In this document: one piece after another, positions 18,684-30,676 of the stretch
Numbering within the stretch: position 1 is the first letter of the stretch
Layout: every line of letters starts with the position of its first letter
NCBI RefSeq assembly: GCF_000518785.1
Contig: NZ_JAEG01000002.1
Location: 62,001 to 126,000 of the forward strand
Source: Paenirhizobium selenitireducens ATCC BAA-1503
Lineage (GTDB): Bacteria > Pseudomonadota > Alphaproteobacteria > Rhizobiales > Rhizobiaceae
DNA length: 64,000 nt
Direction: 5' to 3'
Program-made: the position numbers and the translations under genes
Notes under the pieces: model-generated
The model's input: the letters and a program-made list of their open reading frames with translations, nothing else
Databases searched by the model: none
What the model was told of the DNA's origin: nothing

Positions 18684-20147
18684 ATGATGACGAATTCCGG
18701 GAGCACACCCATCATCTTGTGGTTCCGCAAGGACCTGCGGCTCGAAGACAATGCGGCGCTGACCTGCGCGGCAGAGTGCGGCAGGCCGATCATCCCCGTC
18801 TATATCCTGGAGCCCTCTGAGGCGGGCAACGGCCCGCTCGGTGCCGCACAGGCCTGGTGGCTGCACCATTCCCTGCAAGCCCTTCACCACGCCCTCGAGC
18901 GGGTCGGTAGCCGACTCATCCTCAAGCGCGGACCGGCCGACGCCGTCCTTGGTGCGCTGATCGCCGAGACCGAAGCCGACAGGGTATTCTGGAACCGCCG
19001 CTATGATCCGCCCGGCATCGCCGTCGACTGCGCGCTGAAGGAAGACCTGATCCGCAGCGGGATCACGGTACGCAGCTTCGCCAGCCAGCTCCTGCACGAA
19101 CCGACACGGCTGAAGACCGGCGCCGGTGGCCCCTACCGGGTCTACACGCCCTTCTGGCGCGCGCTCGAGGCCTCCGGCGAACCGCCGGAGCCCGTCCCTG
19201 CCCCGCAGCGCCTTGCCACGCCGGATCGCTGGCCGCGCAGCGACCGGATCGAAAGCTGGCGCCTGACGCCCGAAAAGCCGGATTGGGCGGCCGAATTCTC
19301 CGACATCTGGACGCCGGGCGAAGCGGGGGCACGCGAAAAGCTCATCCGCTTCGTCGATTGCGGCATAGCCGGCTACAAGTCGCACCGCGACTTTCCGGCC
19401 CTGCCCAACACCTCCATGCTCTCCCCCCATCTGGCGCTTGGGGAAATCTCGCCCGCCAGCGTCTGGCACGCAACGCGCGGGCTCACCGACCGGGTGCCGG
19501 CCGAGGACGTCGTCCATTTCCGCAAGGAGCTCGCCTGGCGCGACTTCTCCTATCACCTGCTCTTCCATTTCCCCGACCTCGCCACGAAGAACTGGAACCC
19601 GCGCTTCGACGCCTTTCCCTGGCAGGATGCGCCGGACCGGCTGGAGCGCTGGCAGCGCGGCCAGACCGGCTATCCGATCGTCGATGCCGGCATGCGCCAG
19701 CTCTGGCGGCACGGCACGATGCACAACCGCGTGCGCATGATCGTCGCCTCCTTCCTGATCAAGGACCTGATGCTAGACTGGCGCGCCGGCGAGCGCTGGT
19801 TCCGCGACACGCTGGTCGATGCCGATCCGGCCTCGAACGCGGCAAGCTGGCAATGGGTCGCGGGATCGGGCGCCGACGCCGCCCCCTTCTTCCGCATCTT
19901 CAATCCGGTGAGCCAGGGCGAGAAATTCGACGTCAACGGCGATTACGTCCGCACTTTCGTGCCGGAACTCGCCGGGCTCGACGCCAGCTTCATTCACAAG
20001 CCGTTCGACGCGCCGCCAGGCGTCCTGGCGCAAGCGGGGGTGACGCTCGGCGGCAACTATCCGCTGCCCATCGTCGACCACAAGCTCGCCCGCAACCGGG
20101 CCATGGCGGCCTACCAGGCGCTGCCGCGGCCGGACGACGCGGCCTGA
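18684..20147 (+). CDS. phrB: Deoxyribodipyrimidine photolyase (class I CPD type)
   Basis: Flavoprotein of 487 aa that repairs UV-induced cyclobutane pyrimidine dimers using light. It has an N-terminal alpha/beta antenna domain (IILWFRKDLRLEDNAAL). The C-terminal FAD-binding domain carries HFRKELAWRDFSYHLL, TGYPIVDAGMRQLW, GTMHNRVRMIVASFLIKDL, WQWVAGSG and FFRIFNPVSQGEKFD. These match class I CPD photolyases rather than FeS-BCP (PhrB/CryB) types, because the four FeS cysteines are absent. Start at 18684 (MM) behind GGTGAAG; 18687 is equivalent. It is divergent from the CZB cyclase across about 290 bp with no other feature seen. Confidence 0.93.
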   Translation: MMTNSGSTPIILWFRKDLRLEDNAALTCAAECGRPIIPVYILEPSEAGNGPLGAAQAWWLHHSLQALHHALERVGSRLILKRGPADAVLGALIAETEADRVFWNRRYDPPGIAVDCALKEDLIRSGITVRSFASQLLHEPTRLKTGAGGPYRVYTPFWRALEASGEPPEPVPAPQRLATPDRWPRSDRIESWRLTPEKPDWAAEFSDIWTPGEAGAREKLIRFVDCGIAGYKSHRDFPALPNTSMLSPHLALGEISPASVWHATRGLTDRVPAEDVVHFRKELAWRDFSYHLLFHFPDLATKNWNPRFDAFPWQDAPDRLERWQRGQTGYPIVDAGMRQLWRHGTMHNRVRMIVASFLIKDLMLDWRAGERWFRDTLVDADPASNAASWQWVAGSGADAAPFFRIFNPVSQGEKFDVNGDYVRTFVPELAGLDASFIHKPFDAPPGVLAQAGVTLGGNYPLPIVDHKLARNRAMAAYQALPRPDDAA

Positions 20148-20347
20148 ACCACCACAGCTCCTGCATGTCCTTGCCGGCCGGACCGTCATCGCCGCCGCTA
20201 TCGACCAGCCGCGCCCGGCGACCCGGGCTGACGTCTGGCATGGTTTTCCCCCAGCCGTCGAAAGGTTGAAAACCGTTTCCTTGCCAATGGCCGCTTGTGC
20301 CCGGAAAAGTCGCCGCTTAATCTTCTGGCAAAGAGAAGGCAGATCCG

Positions 20348-21388
20348 ATGACATTCCATCCATCCGTTCTCGAGGCGATCGGCAACACGCCGCTCATCCG
20401 GCTGAAGGGCGCGTCCCATTCGACCGGCTGCACCATCCTCGGCAAGGCGGAGTTCCTCAATCCGGGCCAGTCCGTCAAGGATCGCGCAGCCCTCTTCATC
20501 ATCCGCGACGCCGAGCGGCGCGGCCTGCTGCGGCCCGGCGGCGTGATCGTGGAGGGTACCGCGGGCAATACCGGCATCGGCCTGACGCTGGTCGCCAAGG
20601 CGCTCGGCTATCGCACCGTGATCGTCATCCCGGAAACGCAGAGCCAGGAAAAGAAGGACGCGCTGAGGCTGCTTGGCGCCGAGCTGGTCGAGGTTCCGGC
20701 CGTTCCCTACAAGAACCCGAACAATTACGTGAAGCTGTCCGGTCGGCTTGCTGCCGAACTGGCCAAGAGCGAGCCGAACGGTGCGATCTGGGCCAACCAG
20801 TTCGACAATACCGTCAACCGTGACGCCCATATCGCCACCACCGCCCGCGAGATTTTCGACCAGACCGGCGGCGAGGTCGACGGCTTCATCTGCGCGGTGG
20901 GCTCCGGCGGCACGCTGGCCGGCACCGGCATGGGCCTTCGCCGCCTGAAAGCCGAGGTCAAGATCGGCATCGCCGATCCGGAGGGGGCCGCACTCTACGA
21001 ATACTACAAGAACGGCGAACTGAAATCGTCCGGCTCCTCGATCACCGAGGGCATCGGCCAGGGCCGCATCACCGCCAATCTCGAAGGCTTCACGCCCGAC
21101 TACGCCTACCAGATCCCCGATGCCGAAGCGCTCGACATCGTGTTCGACCTGGTGGAAAACGAGGGCCTGTGCCTCGGCGGCTCGTCCGGCATCAACATCG
21201 CCGGCGCCATTCGCCTTGCGCGCGACCTCGGACCGGGGCATACCATCGTCACCGTGCTTTGCGACTACGGCAACCGCTACCAGTCCAAGCTTTTCAATCC
21301 GGACTTCCTGCGCTCCAAGCAGTTGCCGATACCGGCCTGGATCGAGAAGAAAACCGACTACGCGGTGCCCTTCGAACCGACCGAGTGA
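20348..21388 (+). CDS. cysK: Cysteine synthase (PLP-dependent O-acetylserine sulfhydrylase family)
   Basis: Fold-type II PLP enzyme of 346 aa that makes cysteine from O-acetylserine and sulfide. Visible: PLP lysine K44 in PGQSVKDRA, the asparagine loop EGTAGNTGIGL, the phosphate-binding GSGGTLAGTGMG, and GGSSGINIAGA near the C-terminus. It is slightly longer than CysK (about 320 aa) and resembles the CysK2/CBS-like branch common in rhizobia. It heads an operon: its stop is 5 bp before the alanyl-tRNA editing gene, which precedes the sulfurtransferase fusion. The context is sulfur amino-acid handling. Confidence 0.9.
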   Translation: MTFHPSVLEAIGNTPLIRLKGASHSTGCTILGKAEFLNPGQSVKDRAALFIIRDAERRGLLRPGGVIVEGTAGNTGIGLTLVAKALGYRTVIVIPETQSQEKKDALRLLGAELVEVPAVPYKNPNNYVKLSGRLAAELAKSEPNGAIWANQFDNTVNRDAHIATTAREIFDQTGGEVDGFICAVGSGGTLAGTGMGLRRLKAEVKIGIADPEGAALYEYYKNGELKSSGSSITEGIGQGRITANLEGFTPDYAYQIPDAEALDIVFDLVENEGLCLGGSSGINIAGAIRLARDLGPGHTIVTVLCDYGNRYQSKLFNPDFLRSKQLPIPAWIEKKTDYAVPFEPTE

Positions 21389-21393
21389 GACCC

Positions 21394-22131
21394 ATGCCGA
21401 CCACTGCCCTCTACCGCGACGATTTCTACCTCGCCACTGCGGAGGGCACGGTCACCCGGATCCACGAAGACGGATCAATCGAGCTCGACCAGACCTGCTT
21501 CTACGCCACGTCCGGCGGCCAGCCGGGCGATACCGGCCTGTTGGAGCGTGCCGACGGCTCGAAGATCGAGATAGCACTCACCCGCCACGGCGAGACCAAG
21601 GACATCATCCTGCACCAGCCGGCCGAAGGCCAGGCGGTACCGCAGCCCGGCGAGACGCTGGTGCTGCACGTCGACTGGCCGCGGCGCTACAAGCTGATGC
21701 GCATGCACACCGCCTGCCACCTGCTGTCGGTCGTCTGCCCCTACCCCATTACCGGCGCCGCCGTCGGCGAGGACGAGAGCCGCGTCGACTTCGACATGGC
21801 CGAGACCATCGACAAGGATCAGGTGACGGCCGACCTCATGCGGCTCGTCGGCGAGAACCATCCGATCTTCGTCCAGTGGATCACGGACGAGGAACTGGCC
21901 GCCAATCCGGGCATCGTCAAATCCAAGAATGTCCGCCCGCCGATCGGCATGGGCCGCGTCAGCCTGGTGTGCATCGGCGAGAATTCGAGCGTTGACAGTC
22001 AGCCCTGCGGCGGCACACATGTCTCCGAGACCCAGGAGGTCGGGGCGATTCACATCGCCAGAATCGAGAAAAAAGGCAAGGAGAACCGTCGGTTCCGCAT
22101 TCGTTTCGGCACCCCGGAGGCCTCAGCCTGA
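21394..22131 (+). CDS. Alanyl-tRNA editing protein (AlaX-type trans-editing factor)
   Basis: Stand-alone editing domain of 245 aa related to the AlaRS editing domain. It would deacylate Ser-tRNA-Ala (and Gly-tRNA-Ala) in trans. The zinc-binding motifs are visible: HTACH near residue 105, and CGGTHV near residue 205. The N-terminal beta-barrel (TSGGQPGDTGLL) is the AlaX-M/L feature. The start at 21394 (MPTTALYRDDF) lies 5 bp after the cysteine synthase stop; the same frame is open further upstream inside that gene but is not homologous there. Second gene of the cysteine synthase operon. Confidence 0.92.
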   Translation: MPTTALYRDDFYLATAEGTVTRIHEDGSIELDQTCFYATSGGQPGDTGLLERADGSKIEIALTRHGETKDIILHQPAEGQAVPQPGETLVLHVDWPRRYKLMRMHTACHLLSVVCPYPITGAAVGEDESRVDFDMAETIDKDQVTADLMRLVGENHPIFVQWITDEELAANPGIVKSKNVRPPIGMGRVSLVCIGENSSVDSQPCGGTHVSETQEVGAIHIARIEKKGKENRRFRIRFGTPEASA

Positions 22132-22151
22132 CAGAGTATTGGGAGAAGCGC

Positions 22152-23585
22152 ATGCCTGCGGAGAGAAGCCGTTTCGTCGTGTCCGCCGACTGGGTGGAGA
22201 AACAGCTCGGCGCACCGGAGTTCAGGATCGTCGACGCATCCTGGTACCTGCCCGCGCACAACCGCAACGGCGCGGTCGAATACGCCTCCGGCCACATTCC
22301 AGGCGCGGTCTTCTTCGATCAGGACGCGATTGCCGACCAGACCACCGGCCTGCCGCATTCGCTGCTTTCGCCGGCGAAGTTCGCCGAGGAAATGGGCCTG
22401 CTCGGCATTTCCGTGACCGACACGATCGTCGTCTATGACGGCCCCGGCTTCTTCTCGGCGCCGCGCGCCTGGTGGATGCTGCGCGTCATGGGCGCCCGCA
22501 ATGTCTATGTGCTCGACGGCGGCATCGACGCGTGGAAGGTCGAGGGCCGGCCGCTGCAGACCGACCTGCCGGAACCGGCGCCCGTCACCTTCGATTTCGA
22601 TTTCGCCCGCAGCCGCGTGACCTCGTTCAACGAAATGCGCGACATCGCCGACAAGGGCGTGCGCCAGATCGCCGATGCGAGGCCGGCCGGCCGCTTCACC
22701 GGCGAGGAACCCGAGCCGCGCGAGGGCATGCGCTCCGGCCATATCCCCGGCGCCCGCAGCGTGCCCGCCTCCTCGCTGTCGGAAAACGGCCATCTCAAGG
22801 ACCTGCCGACGCTGCGCTCGATCTTCACCGAGGCCGGCATCGATCTCAGCCAGCCGATCATCACCAGCTGCGGTTCGGGCGTGACCGCCGCCGTCGTCAC
22901 GCTGGCGCTGGAATCGCTCGGCCATACCGACAATTCGCTCTATGACGGCTCTTGGTCGGAATGGGGCGGACGCGATGACACGCCGGTGGTGACCGGTCCG
23001 GCCGAGCCCGTGCCCACGACGGCGCACGGCCCGCTGACCGCCCATGTCACGCGGCTCGAAATGACCGCGCCGCCGAAGACCAGCCTCGCCGTGCCGGTCA
23101 ACATCCAGACCGCCATCATGCGCACGCACGAGATCCCGCTGCCCTTCTACCGCTTCCTGCACCGCCAGGTCGGCGCGCGCTGGCACTGGTATCAGCGCAT
23201 CCGCATGACCGACGGCGAGCTGAAGGCCATCATCCACAGCCCGAAGGTGACGATTTCCGTTCTCTACGTGAACGGCGCTCCGGCCGGCTTCTTCGAACTG
23301 TCCCAGGAAAGCGACGAGGTTGTCGAGCTGTCGTATTTCGGCCTGTTCGAACACGCGCTCGGGCTTGGCATCGGCAAGTGGTTCCTGCTTCAGGCGCTCT
23401 ATACCGCCTGGCAGCTCAATCCGCAGAAGGTCACCGTGATGACCAACACGCTCGACCATCCGCGCGCCCTGCAGCTCTACCAGCAGTTCGGCTTCTCGCC
23501 GGTCGAGACCTTCGAGGCGATCGTCGATCCGATCAGCGAATCGGAACTGCTGCAGATGATCCGTCGCGACGGCGCATCCCTCTGA
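22152..23585 (+). CDS. sseA: 3-Mercaptopyruvate sulfurtransferase fused to a GNAT acetyltransferase domain
   Basis: A 477-residue two-part protein. Residues 1 to about 283 are a tandem rhodanese of the mercaptopyruvate sulfurtransferase type, with catalytic C240 in CGSGVTA, the loop sequence distinguishing MST from thiosulfate sulfurtransferase. About residues 305-465 form a GNAT domain (LSYFGLFEHALGLGIGKWFL, then TLDHPRALQLYQQFGFSPV) with the acetyl-CoA loop region. The linker is GPAEPVPTTAHGPLTAH. These are normally separate proteins; an in-frame ATG inside the linker (near 23061) marks where a free GNAT would start. GGGAGAAG precedes the start. It ends the cysteine synthase / AlaX operon. 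The GNAT substrate is unknown. Confidence 0.88.
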   Translation: MPAERSRFVVSADWVEKQLGAPEFRIVDASWYLPAHNRNGAVEYASGHIPGAVFFDQDAIADQTTGLPHSLLSPAKFAEEMGLLGISVTDTIVVYDGPGFFSAPRAWWMLRVMGARNVYVLDGGIDAWKVEGRPLQTDLPEPAPVTFDFDFARSRVTSFNEMRDIADKGVRQIADARPAGRFTGEEPEPREGMRSGHIPGARSVPASSLSENGHLKDLPTLRSIFTEAGIDLSQPIITSCGSGVTAAVVTLALESLGHTDNSLYDGSWSEWGGRDDTPVVTGPAEPVPTTAHGPLTAHVTRLEMTAPPKTSLAVPVNIQTAIMRTHEIPLPFYRFLHRQVGARWHWYQRIRMTDGELKAIIHSPKVTISVLYVNGAPAGFFELSQESDEVVELSYFGLFEHALGLGIGKWFLLQALYTAWQLNPQKVTVMTNTLDHPRALQLYQQFGFSPVETFEAIVDPISESELLQMIRRDGASL

Positions 23586-23600
23586 GACCGACGCATTGAA

Positions 23601-23632
23601 CCCGGCCGGCGCATCGCGCCGCCGGGGCTTTT
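23601..23632 (+). terminator. Terminator of the cysteine synthase operon
   Basis: A GC stem with one bulged C (23601-23612 with 23616-23626) and three-base loop is followed by GCTTTT. It lies between the fusion gene stop and the convergent metallopeptidase gene. Confidence 0.6.
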
Positions 23633-23678
23633 CCCGCTTACACAATGGCGGCACTCGCGGCCGCCCGGTTCGATTGCC

Positions 23679-24518
23679 TCAGTTCTCGGCGGTCTGTTCG
23701 CGCTTGAAATAGCCGTCGATCAGGACGATGTGTTCCACCGCCAGTTCATAGCAATAGGTGATCTCGCGCGCCTGCGGGTCCCAGAAGGCGTTCGGCACGC
23801 CGCAGCTCTTCGCCGTCAGCTTGATGCCATCGTCGAACTTGTACTTGGCGCCGACCGACTGCGCGATGCTTTCCAAGACGCCCGCCTCCTTCAGCACGTC
23901 GGCGAAGAAGTCCATGTTCTCGTCGCCGGTCGGCTCGTAGCTGACGGTCATGTTGGAGCCGGGTCCTTCGCCCACATAATGAGGTTCCAGCAGCCCGAAC
24001 CAGCTGTTCTTGGTGCGCTCGTATTCGAAGGCGCATTCTTCACGTCTTGATTGAGGAAAATCGATCGAGTCTGCGAATTTCTTGAAGAATTCTGGATCGG
24101 CCCCGGTCATCATGCAGACGATCTGGAAGGCGCGCTGGCGGTCGAGGGCGTGGGTGTCGAGGAAGTCGGTGTCGGTCAGGCCGCCGTCCTTGGCTTCGTC
24201 GGTGAGAAACCAGGCGTCGGCCGCATCCTGGATCGCCACGTCGAGTTCCTCGCTGTCGCCTTCGAGCAGCAGGATCGACGACAGCGCATCCACCGCGTCC
24301 TCCTCGCGCCCGAGCACCGGCAGGCCGAACTCGGCGATCAGCATGTGCCCCGCCTCGTGGAACAGCGTGAAGATCGCGTTGTTGACGACGAAGGTGCGTG
24401 CCTCCTCGATCTGTTCGGGGGTCGGCTTGCTGTCCTCCGCCGCGCGCGCCACCGCCACGGGGCCGGACAGGATCACGGCCAGCCCGATCAAAATCACCCG
24501 CTTCACAACTACCCTCAT
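23679..24518 (-). CDS. DUF4344 putative zinc metallopeptidase, secreted
   Basis: A 279-residue protein with a signal peptide (VILIGLAVILSGPVAVARA, cut near residue 26). The zinc-binding signature H54-E55-x-x-H58 lies in LFHEAGHMLIAEFGLPVLG, typical of DUF4344 gluzincin-like peptidases. Further acidic residues (EEDAVDALSS) probably supply the third ligand. Two cysteines in CMMTG/EECAF and two in KSCGV/TYCYE could form disulfides in the periplasm. GGGGGG precedes the ATG at 24518; an apparent longer frame upstream has no signal peptide and is not credible. Substrate unknown. Confidence 0.82.
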   Translation of the reverse strand: MRVVVKRVILIGLAVILSGPVAVARAAEDSKPTPEQIEEARTFVVNNAIFTLFHEAGHMLIAEFGLPVLGREEDAVDALSSILLLEGDSEELDVAIQDAADAWFLTDEAKDGGLTDTDFLDTHALDRQRAFQIVCMMTGADPEFFKKFADSIDFPQSRREECAFEYERTKNSWFGLLEPHYVGEGPGSNMTVSYEPTGDENMDFFADVLKEAGVLESIAQSVGAKYKFDDGIKLTAKSCGVPNAFWDPQAREITYCYELAVEHIVLIDGYFKREQTAEN

Positions 24519-24686
24519 GCCAATCCCCCCAAGCCTGATGCCGCTGCAAAGGCGCAGCAAAGTTAGCCTATCGGCATTTGCCGGGATAAGGCCATTTCTG
24601 GGTGAATCGGGGCTCTCCGTGGCCGGAATCGGGTGGCTGGCGACGCTTCTTCGTCCGATGGTCCGCCGTCCACAGGAGAAACAGCC

Positions 24687-25160
24687 ATGACGACCATCGC
24701 CTTCACCGCCATTCCGACTGCCGATGCCGAAGCCCTGCGGGCAGGCGCGCCGGATGCCTACGGGCTCACCCCGGAACGCCGCCTGACGCAGGGCAGCGGC
24801 TATCCCTGCCGCCATTGCCTCGATTTCATTGGCGACGGCGAAGCCTATCTGACGCTCGCCTACCGCCCCTTCCCGGCGCTCCAGCCCTATGCCGAAACCG
24901 GGCCGATCTTCCTGCATGCCGAGCCCTGCGCCCGCTACGAGGCAAGCGAGGTCCTGCCGCCGGTGCTGACGCAGAGCCGGGACTTCATCCTGCGCGGCTA
25001 CGGCCATGACGACCGCATCGTCTACGGCACCGGCGCCGTCACCCTCAGGGAGAAGGTCGAGGACCGGGCCCGCGAACTGCTGGAGAAGCCCGAGATCGCC
25101 TATGTGCATGTGCGTTCGGCGCGCAACAACTGCTATCAGTGCCGGATCGACCGGGCCTGA
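24687..25160 (+). CDS. DUF1203 domain-containing protein
   Basis: A 157-residue cytoplasmic protein of family DUF1203, unknown function. Features: MTTIAFTAIP at the start, a CRHC motif (YPCRHCLDFIGDGEAYLTLAYRP would extend from it), FLHAEPCARY, and a C-terminal HVRSARNNCYQCRIDRA. The CxxC at the C-terminus, the earlier CxxC and the single Cys suggest possible metal binding or redox chemistry. The start at 24687 follows CAGGAGAAACAGCC; an ATG at 24633 is unsupported. It is monocistronic, and its 3' end faces ald. Confidence 0.82.
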   Translation: MTTIAFTAIPTADAEALRAGAPDAYGLTPERRLTQGSGYPCRHCLDFIGDGEAYLTLAYRPFPALQPYAETGPIFLHAEPCARYEASEVLPPVLTQSRDFILRGYGHDDRIVYGTGAVTLREKVEDRARELLEKPEIAYVHVRSARNNCYQCRIDRA

Positions 25161-25173
25161 CGGCGACCGCCAT

Positions 25174-25208
25174 AAAAAAGGGGCCGGCCTTTCGAGAAGG
25201 CCGGCCCC
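25174..25208 (-). terminator. Strong rho-independent terminator of ald
   Basis: A perfect 12-bp stem (25180-25191 with 25197-25208; GGGGCCGGCCTT half) with a five-base loop is followed on the minus strand by six T residues. Confidence 0.92.
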
Positions 25209-25276
25209 TCGACCGTGTCTGTGCATTGCCGACGGACCTGACGCAACGGAAAGACGGTCGAACCTCAGGGCGCCGA

Positions 25277-26395
<1,119 letters not shown>

Positions 26396-26499
26396 CTTCG
26401 TTCCTCTCGTGCCGGCTTCCCGCCGGTCATTGCGTCAAGGCGCGAATTCAAGCATTTGCGGGGCGTGAATGTCCTTGCAAATTCCGCTTGCGCAGCGCC

Positions 26500-26525
26500 A
26501 ATTTTCGCTGATTATTGCGAAAATT
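26500..26525. promoter_or_regulatory. Inverted-repeat operator between ald and the Lrp/AsnC gene
   Basis: AATTTTCGC (26500-26508) is repeated in perfect inversion as GCGAAAATT (26517-26525) across eight AT-rich bases. The position in the divergent region, immediately before the regulator gene, fits an Lrp-family operator. Confidence 0.6.
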
Positions 26526-26549
26526 GATCTCGTTTCGAAGGTTCTTCGA

Positions 26550-27011
26550 ATGTCTGACCTCGACACCATCGATCTTGCCATCCTCAAAGCGCTCCAGCAG
26601 AACGGCCGGATCACCAATGCGGAGCTCGCCCAGAAGGTGGGACTGAGCCCTTCGGCCTGTTCCCGGCGGCACGATCTGCTCGAGCGCTCGGGGGTGATCA
26701 GCGGCTATCACGCGCGCCTGTCGCAGAAGGCGCTCGACTACAGGATGATCGCCATCGTCCACATCTCGCTCTCCGGCCAGTTCGCCAAGACGCTGTCGGA
26801 ATTCGAGACCGCGGTGAAAAAGTGCCCCAATGTGCTGGTGTGCTACCTGATGTCGGGCGAATACGACTACATCCTGCGCGTCGCCGCCAAGGACCTCTCC
26901 GATTACGAGCGCATCCACCGCGACTGGCTGTCGGCCCTGCCCCATGTGGTGAAGATCAATTCGAGCTTTGCGCTGCGCGAAGTGATCGAACGCGCCAATG
27001 TCGGGCTCTGA
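26550..27011 (+). CDS. aldR: Lrp/AsnC family transcriptional regulator (AldR-like)
   Basis: A 153-residue regulator with an N-terminal HTH (LDTIDLAILKALQQNGRITN, then AELAQKVGLSPSACSRRHDLL) and a C-terminal RAM ligand-binding domain (CYLMSGEYDYILRVAAKDL). Divergent orientation to ald makes it the probable alanine-responsive activator of ald. The start at 26550 (MSDLDTIDLAI) fits the family; an in-frame ATG at 26469 would run through the operator. AAGG lies upstream. Lrp paralogues are numerous, so the ligand is inferred from context. Confidence 0.9.
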   Translation: MSDLDTIDLAILKALQQNGRITNAELAQKVGLSPSACSRRHDLLERSGVISGYHARLSQKALDYRMIAIVHISLSGQFAKTLSEFETAVKKCPNVLVCYLMSGEYDYILRVAAKDLSDYERIHRDWLSALPHVVKINSSFALREVIERANVGL

Positions 27012-27133
27012 GCTGGGCTTCACTCCGCCTCGGCATCAAAAAGCGGCAATCCCTCGCATTTGACATTTCCGGTTGAGCCGGCGGCAAGGCTTTTGCGCCA
27101 TGCTGTGCCAAATCGGACCGAACGGGGGAAGCG

Positions 27134-27469
27134 ATGCAGTCCAAACTCGCGATGGAAGTACGAAAGGCGCAGCGAAGCCGCTGCCGTCTCAACGGCAAGG
27201 TGCGCCACCTCAACCAGGAAGCGGAAGGCCGCATCCTCAATGTCTCGCGCACCGGCATCGCCATCGAGCTCAAGGGCCGCCTGCATGCCTCGACCGGCAG
27301 CAACGTGCTGATACAGACCGACGACATCGGCCTGATCGAGGGCACCGTGCGCTGGTCGCGCAGCGGCTATCTCGGCGTGCAGATCAAGCAGAACAGCAAT
27401 ACGCTGGCGCAGATGTCCGCCTATTTCCGCAACTACCACAAGGAAGTCAGGCCGGTGCTCTCCCGCTAG
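27134..27469 (+). CDS. PilZ domain protein (c-di-GMP binding)
   Basis: A 111-residue single-domain PilZ protein. The c-di-GMP motifs are present: an arginine-rich RxxxR-type box (QRSRCRLNGKV) and NVSRTGIAIEL, matching the [D/N]xSxxG motif. A C-terminal helix (SNTLAQMSAYFRNYHKEV) follows. GGGGGAAG lies ahead of the ATG. It is a probable c-di-GMP effector; its target is unknown. Monocistronic, between aldR and cpdB. Confidence 0.88.
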   Translation: MQSKLAMEVRKAQRSRCRLNGKVRHLNQEAEGRILNVSRTGIAIELKGRLHASTGSNVLIQTDDIGLIEGTVRWSRSGYLGVQIKQNSNTLAQMSAYFRNYHKEVRPVLSR

Positions 27470-27624
27470 CACCGGCCACCACCTTCACCGACGAATGACC
27501 GACGCGCGGCGGACAGCCGGGCGCGCCGCCGGGGTGACCGACACACCCCTGTGATTTTACGGATGCACTCCTGGAAAAACGGACCTAGTCTCGGCGTCGA
27601 GACCGTTTTCCCGAGGAGCCCCCC

Positions 27625-29619
<1,995 letters not shown>

Positions 29620-29680
29620 ACCCCTCGACGGACCGCTGAAGTGACGGGACGCAAACGCGCCCCGTCCCGGCCGGCCCTGT

Positions 29681-30664
29681 TCAGGCTATCCTGGTCAGCC
29701 GGTTCTGTTCCGGTCCATGCGGCGGCGCGCCATGAAGCATCTGCATGGCATCGGACACCGAGGTCGGGCAGAGCCCGAGCGTGTCGCGGAACCGCTCCAC
29801 CAGCCATTTCGCCGCAGGCCCCGGAGGGCTCGCCGCCGGCCAGGCGGCGAAGATCGGATAGTCCAGCGTCTCGTAGGCATCGACGTCGAGCCGGACGATC
29901 TGCCCGCTCGCAAGCTCGTCCCGCATCATCGCCAGCGGCACGCCGCCCCAGCCGAGCCCGCCGGCGATCAGCTGCTTCTTCGTCGCCATGTCGCTCACCC
30001 GCCAGGTGCGACGCGAGAAGACGTTGAAATCCTTGCCGTCGCTCGGCGCATTCGAATCGGCGACGACGATCTGGATCTCGTCGCGCACATCCGCAAGCGA
30101 AAGACGCCGTCCGAGCTGTGCCAGCCGATGACCGGCGGCGGCCACCGGCGTCAGGAACGAAACGCCGATCCGCTCGCTGGTGGTGGCATCGGCAGACATC
30201 TCCATCGATCCGCCGATCCCCACGTCGATGGCGCCCTGATCAAGCAGGCGGCTGACGAGAAAGGGGCTGCCGACCGTCAACCGCAACCTCACCGTCTGGA
30301 AACTCTCCTGGAAATTGCGCAAGACCTCCACCAGAAGCCTGTCCGGAACCATCGCGCTGACGGCAAGCTTCACCTCACCTTCCAGCCCTTGCGTCAGCGC
30401 CTTGCTGCGGGCCCGCAGGCTGTTCAGGTCCGAGATCATCCGGTGCGCGTCCTCGAGGATCGCCCGTCCGGCATCGGTGAGGATCGGCTGGCGCGAGCCG
30501 CTGCGCTCCAGCAGGCTCAGCTGTAGCTGCGCCTCGAGATTGCCGATCGTGTAGCTGATCACCGACTGGGCGCGGTTGAGCTGGCGGGCGGCGGCGGAAA
30601 AACTGCCCGTCTCGGCGACGGCGACAAAAACCTGCAACTGGTCGAGCGTCGGGTTGGGAAGCAT
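29681..30664 (-). CDS. LysR family transcriptional regulator
   Basis: A 327-residue LTTR with a winged HTH (TLDQLQVFVAVAETGSFSAA, then ARQLNRAQSVISYTIGNLEAQ) and a periplasmic-binding-like effector domain. It is divergent from azoR and probably regulates it. The start at 30664 (MLPNPTLDQL) is the usual LTTR position; the ATG at 30706 would add 14 residues running across the inter-gene palindromes. Effector unknown; a quinone or electrophile stress signal is a reasonable guess given the target. Confidence 0.9.
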   Translation of the reverse strand: MLPNPTLDQLQVFVAVAETGSFSAAARQLNRAQSVISYTIGNLEAQLQLSLLERSGSRQPILTDAGRAILEDAHRMISDLNSLRARSKALTQGLEGEVKLAVSAMVPDRLLVEVLRNFQESFQTVRLRLTVGSPFLVSRLLDQGAIDVGIGGSMEMSADATTSERIGVSFLTPVAAAGHRLAQLGRRLSLADVRDEIQIVVADSNAPSDGKDFNVFSRRTWRVSDMATKKQLIAGGLGWGGVPLAMMRDELASGQIVRLDVDAYETLDYPIFAAWPAASPPGPAAKWLVERFRDTLGLCPTSVSDAMQMLHGAPPHGPEQNRLTRIA

Positions 30665-30676
30665 GGACCTATCCAC

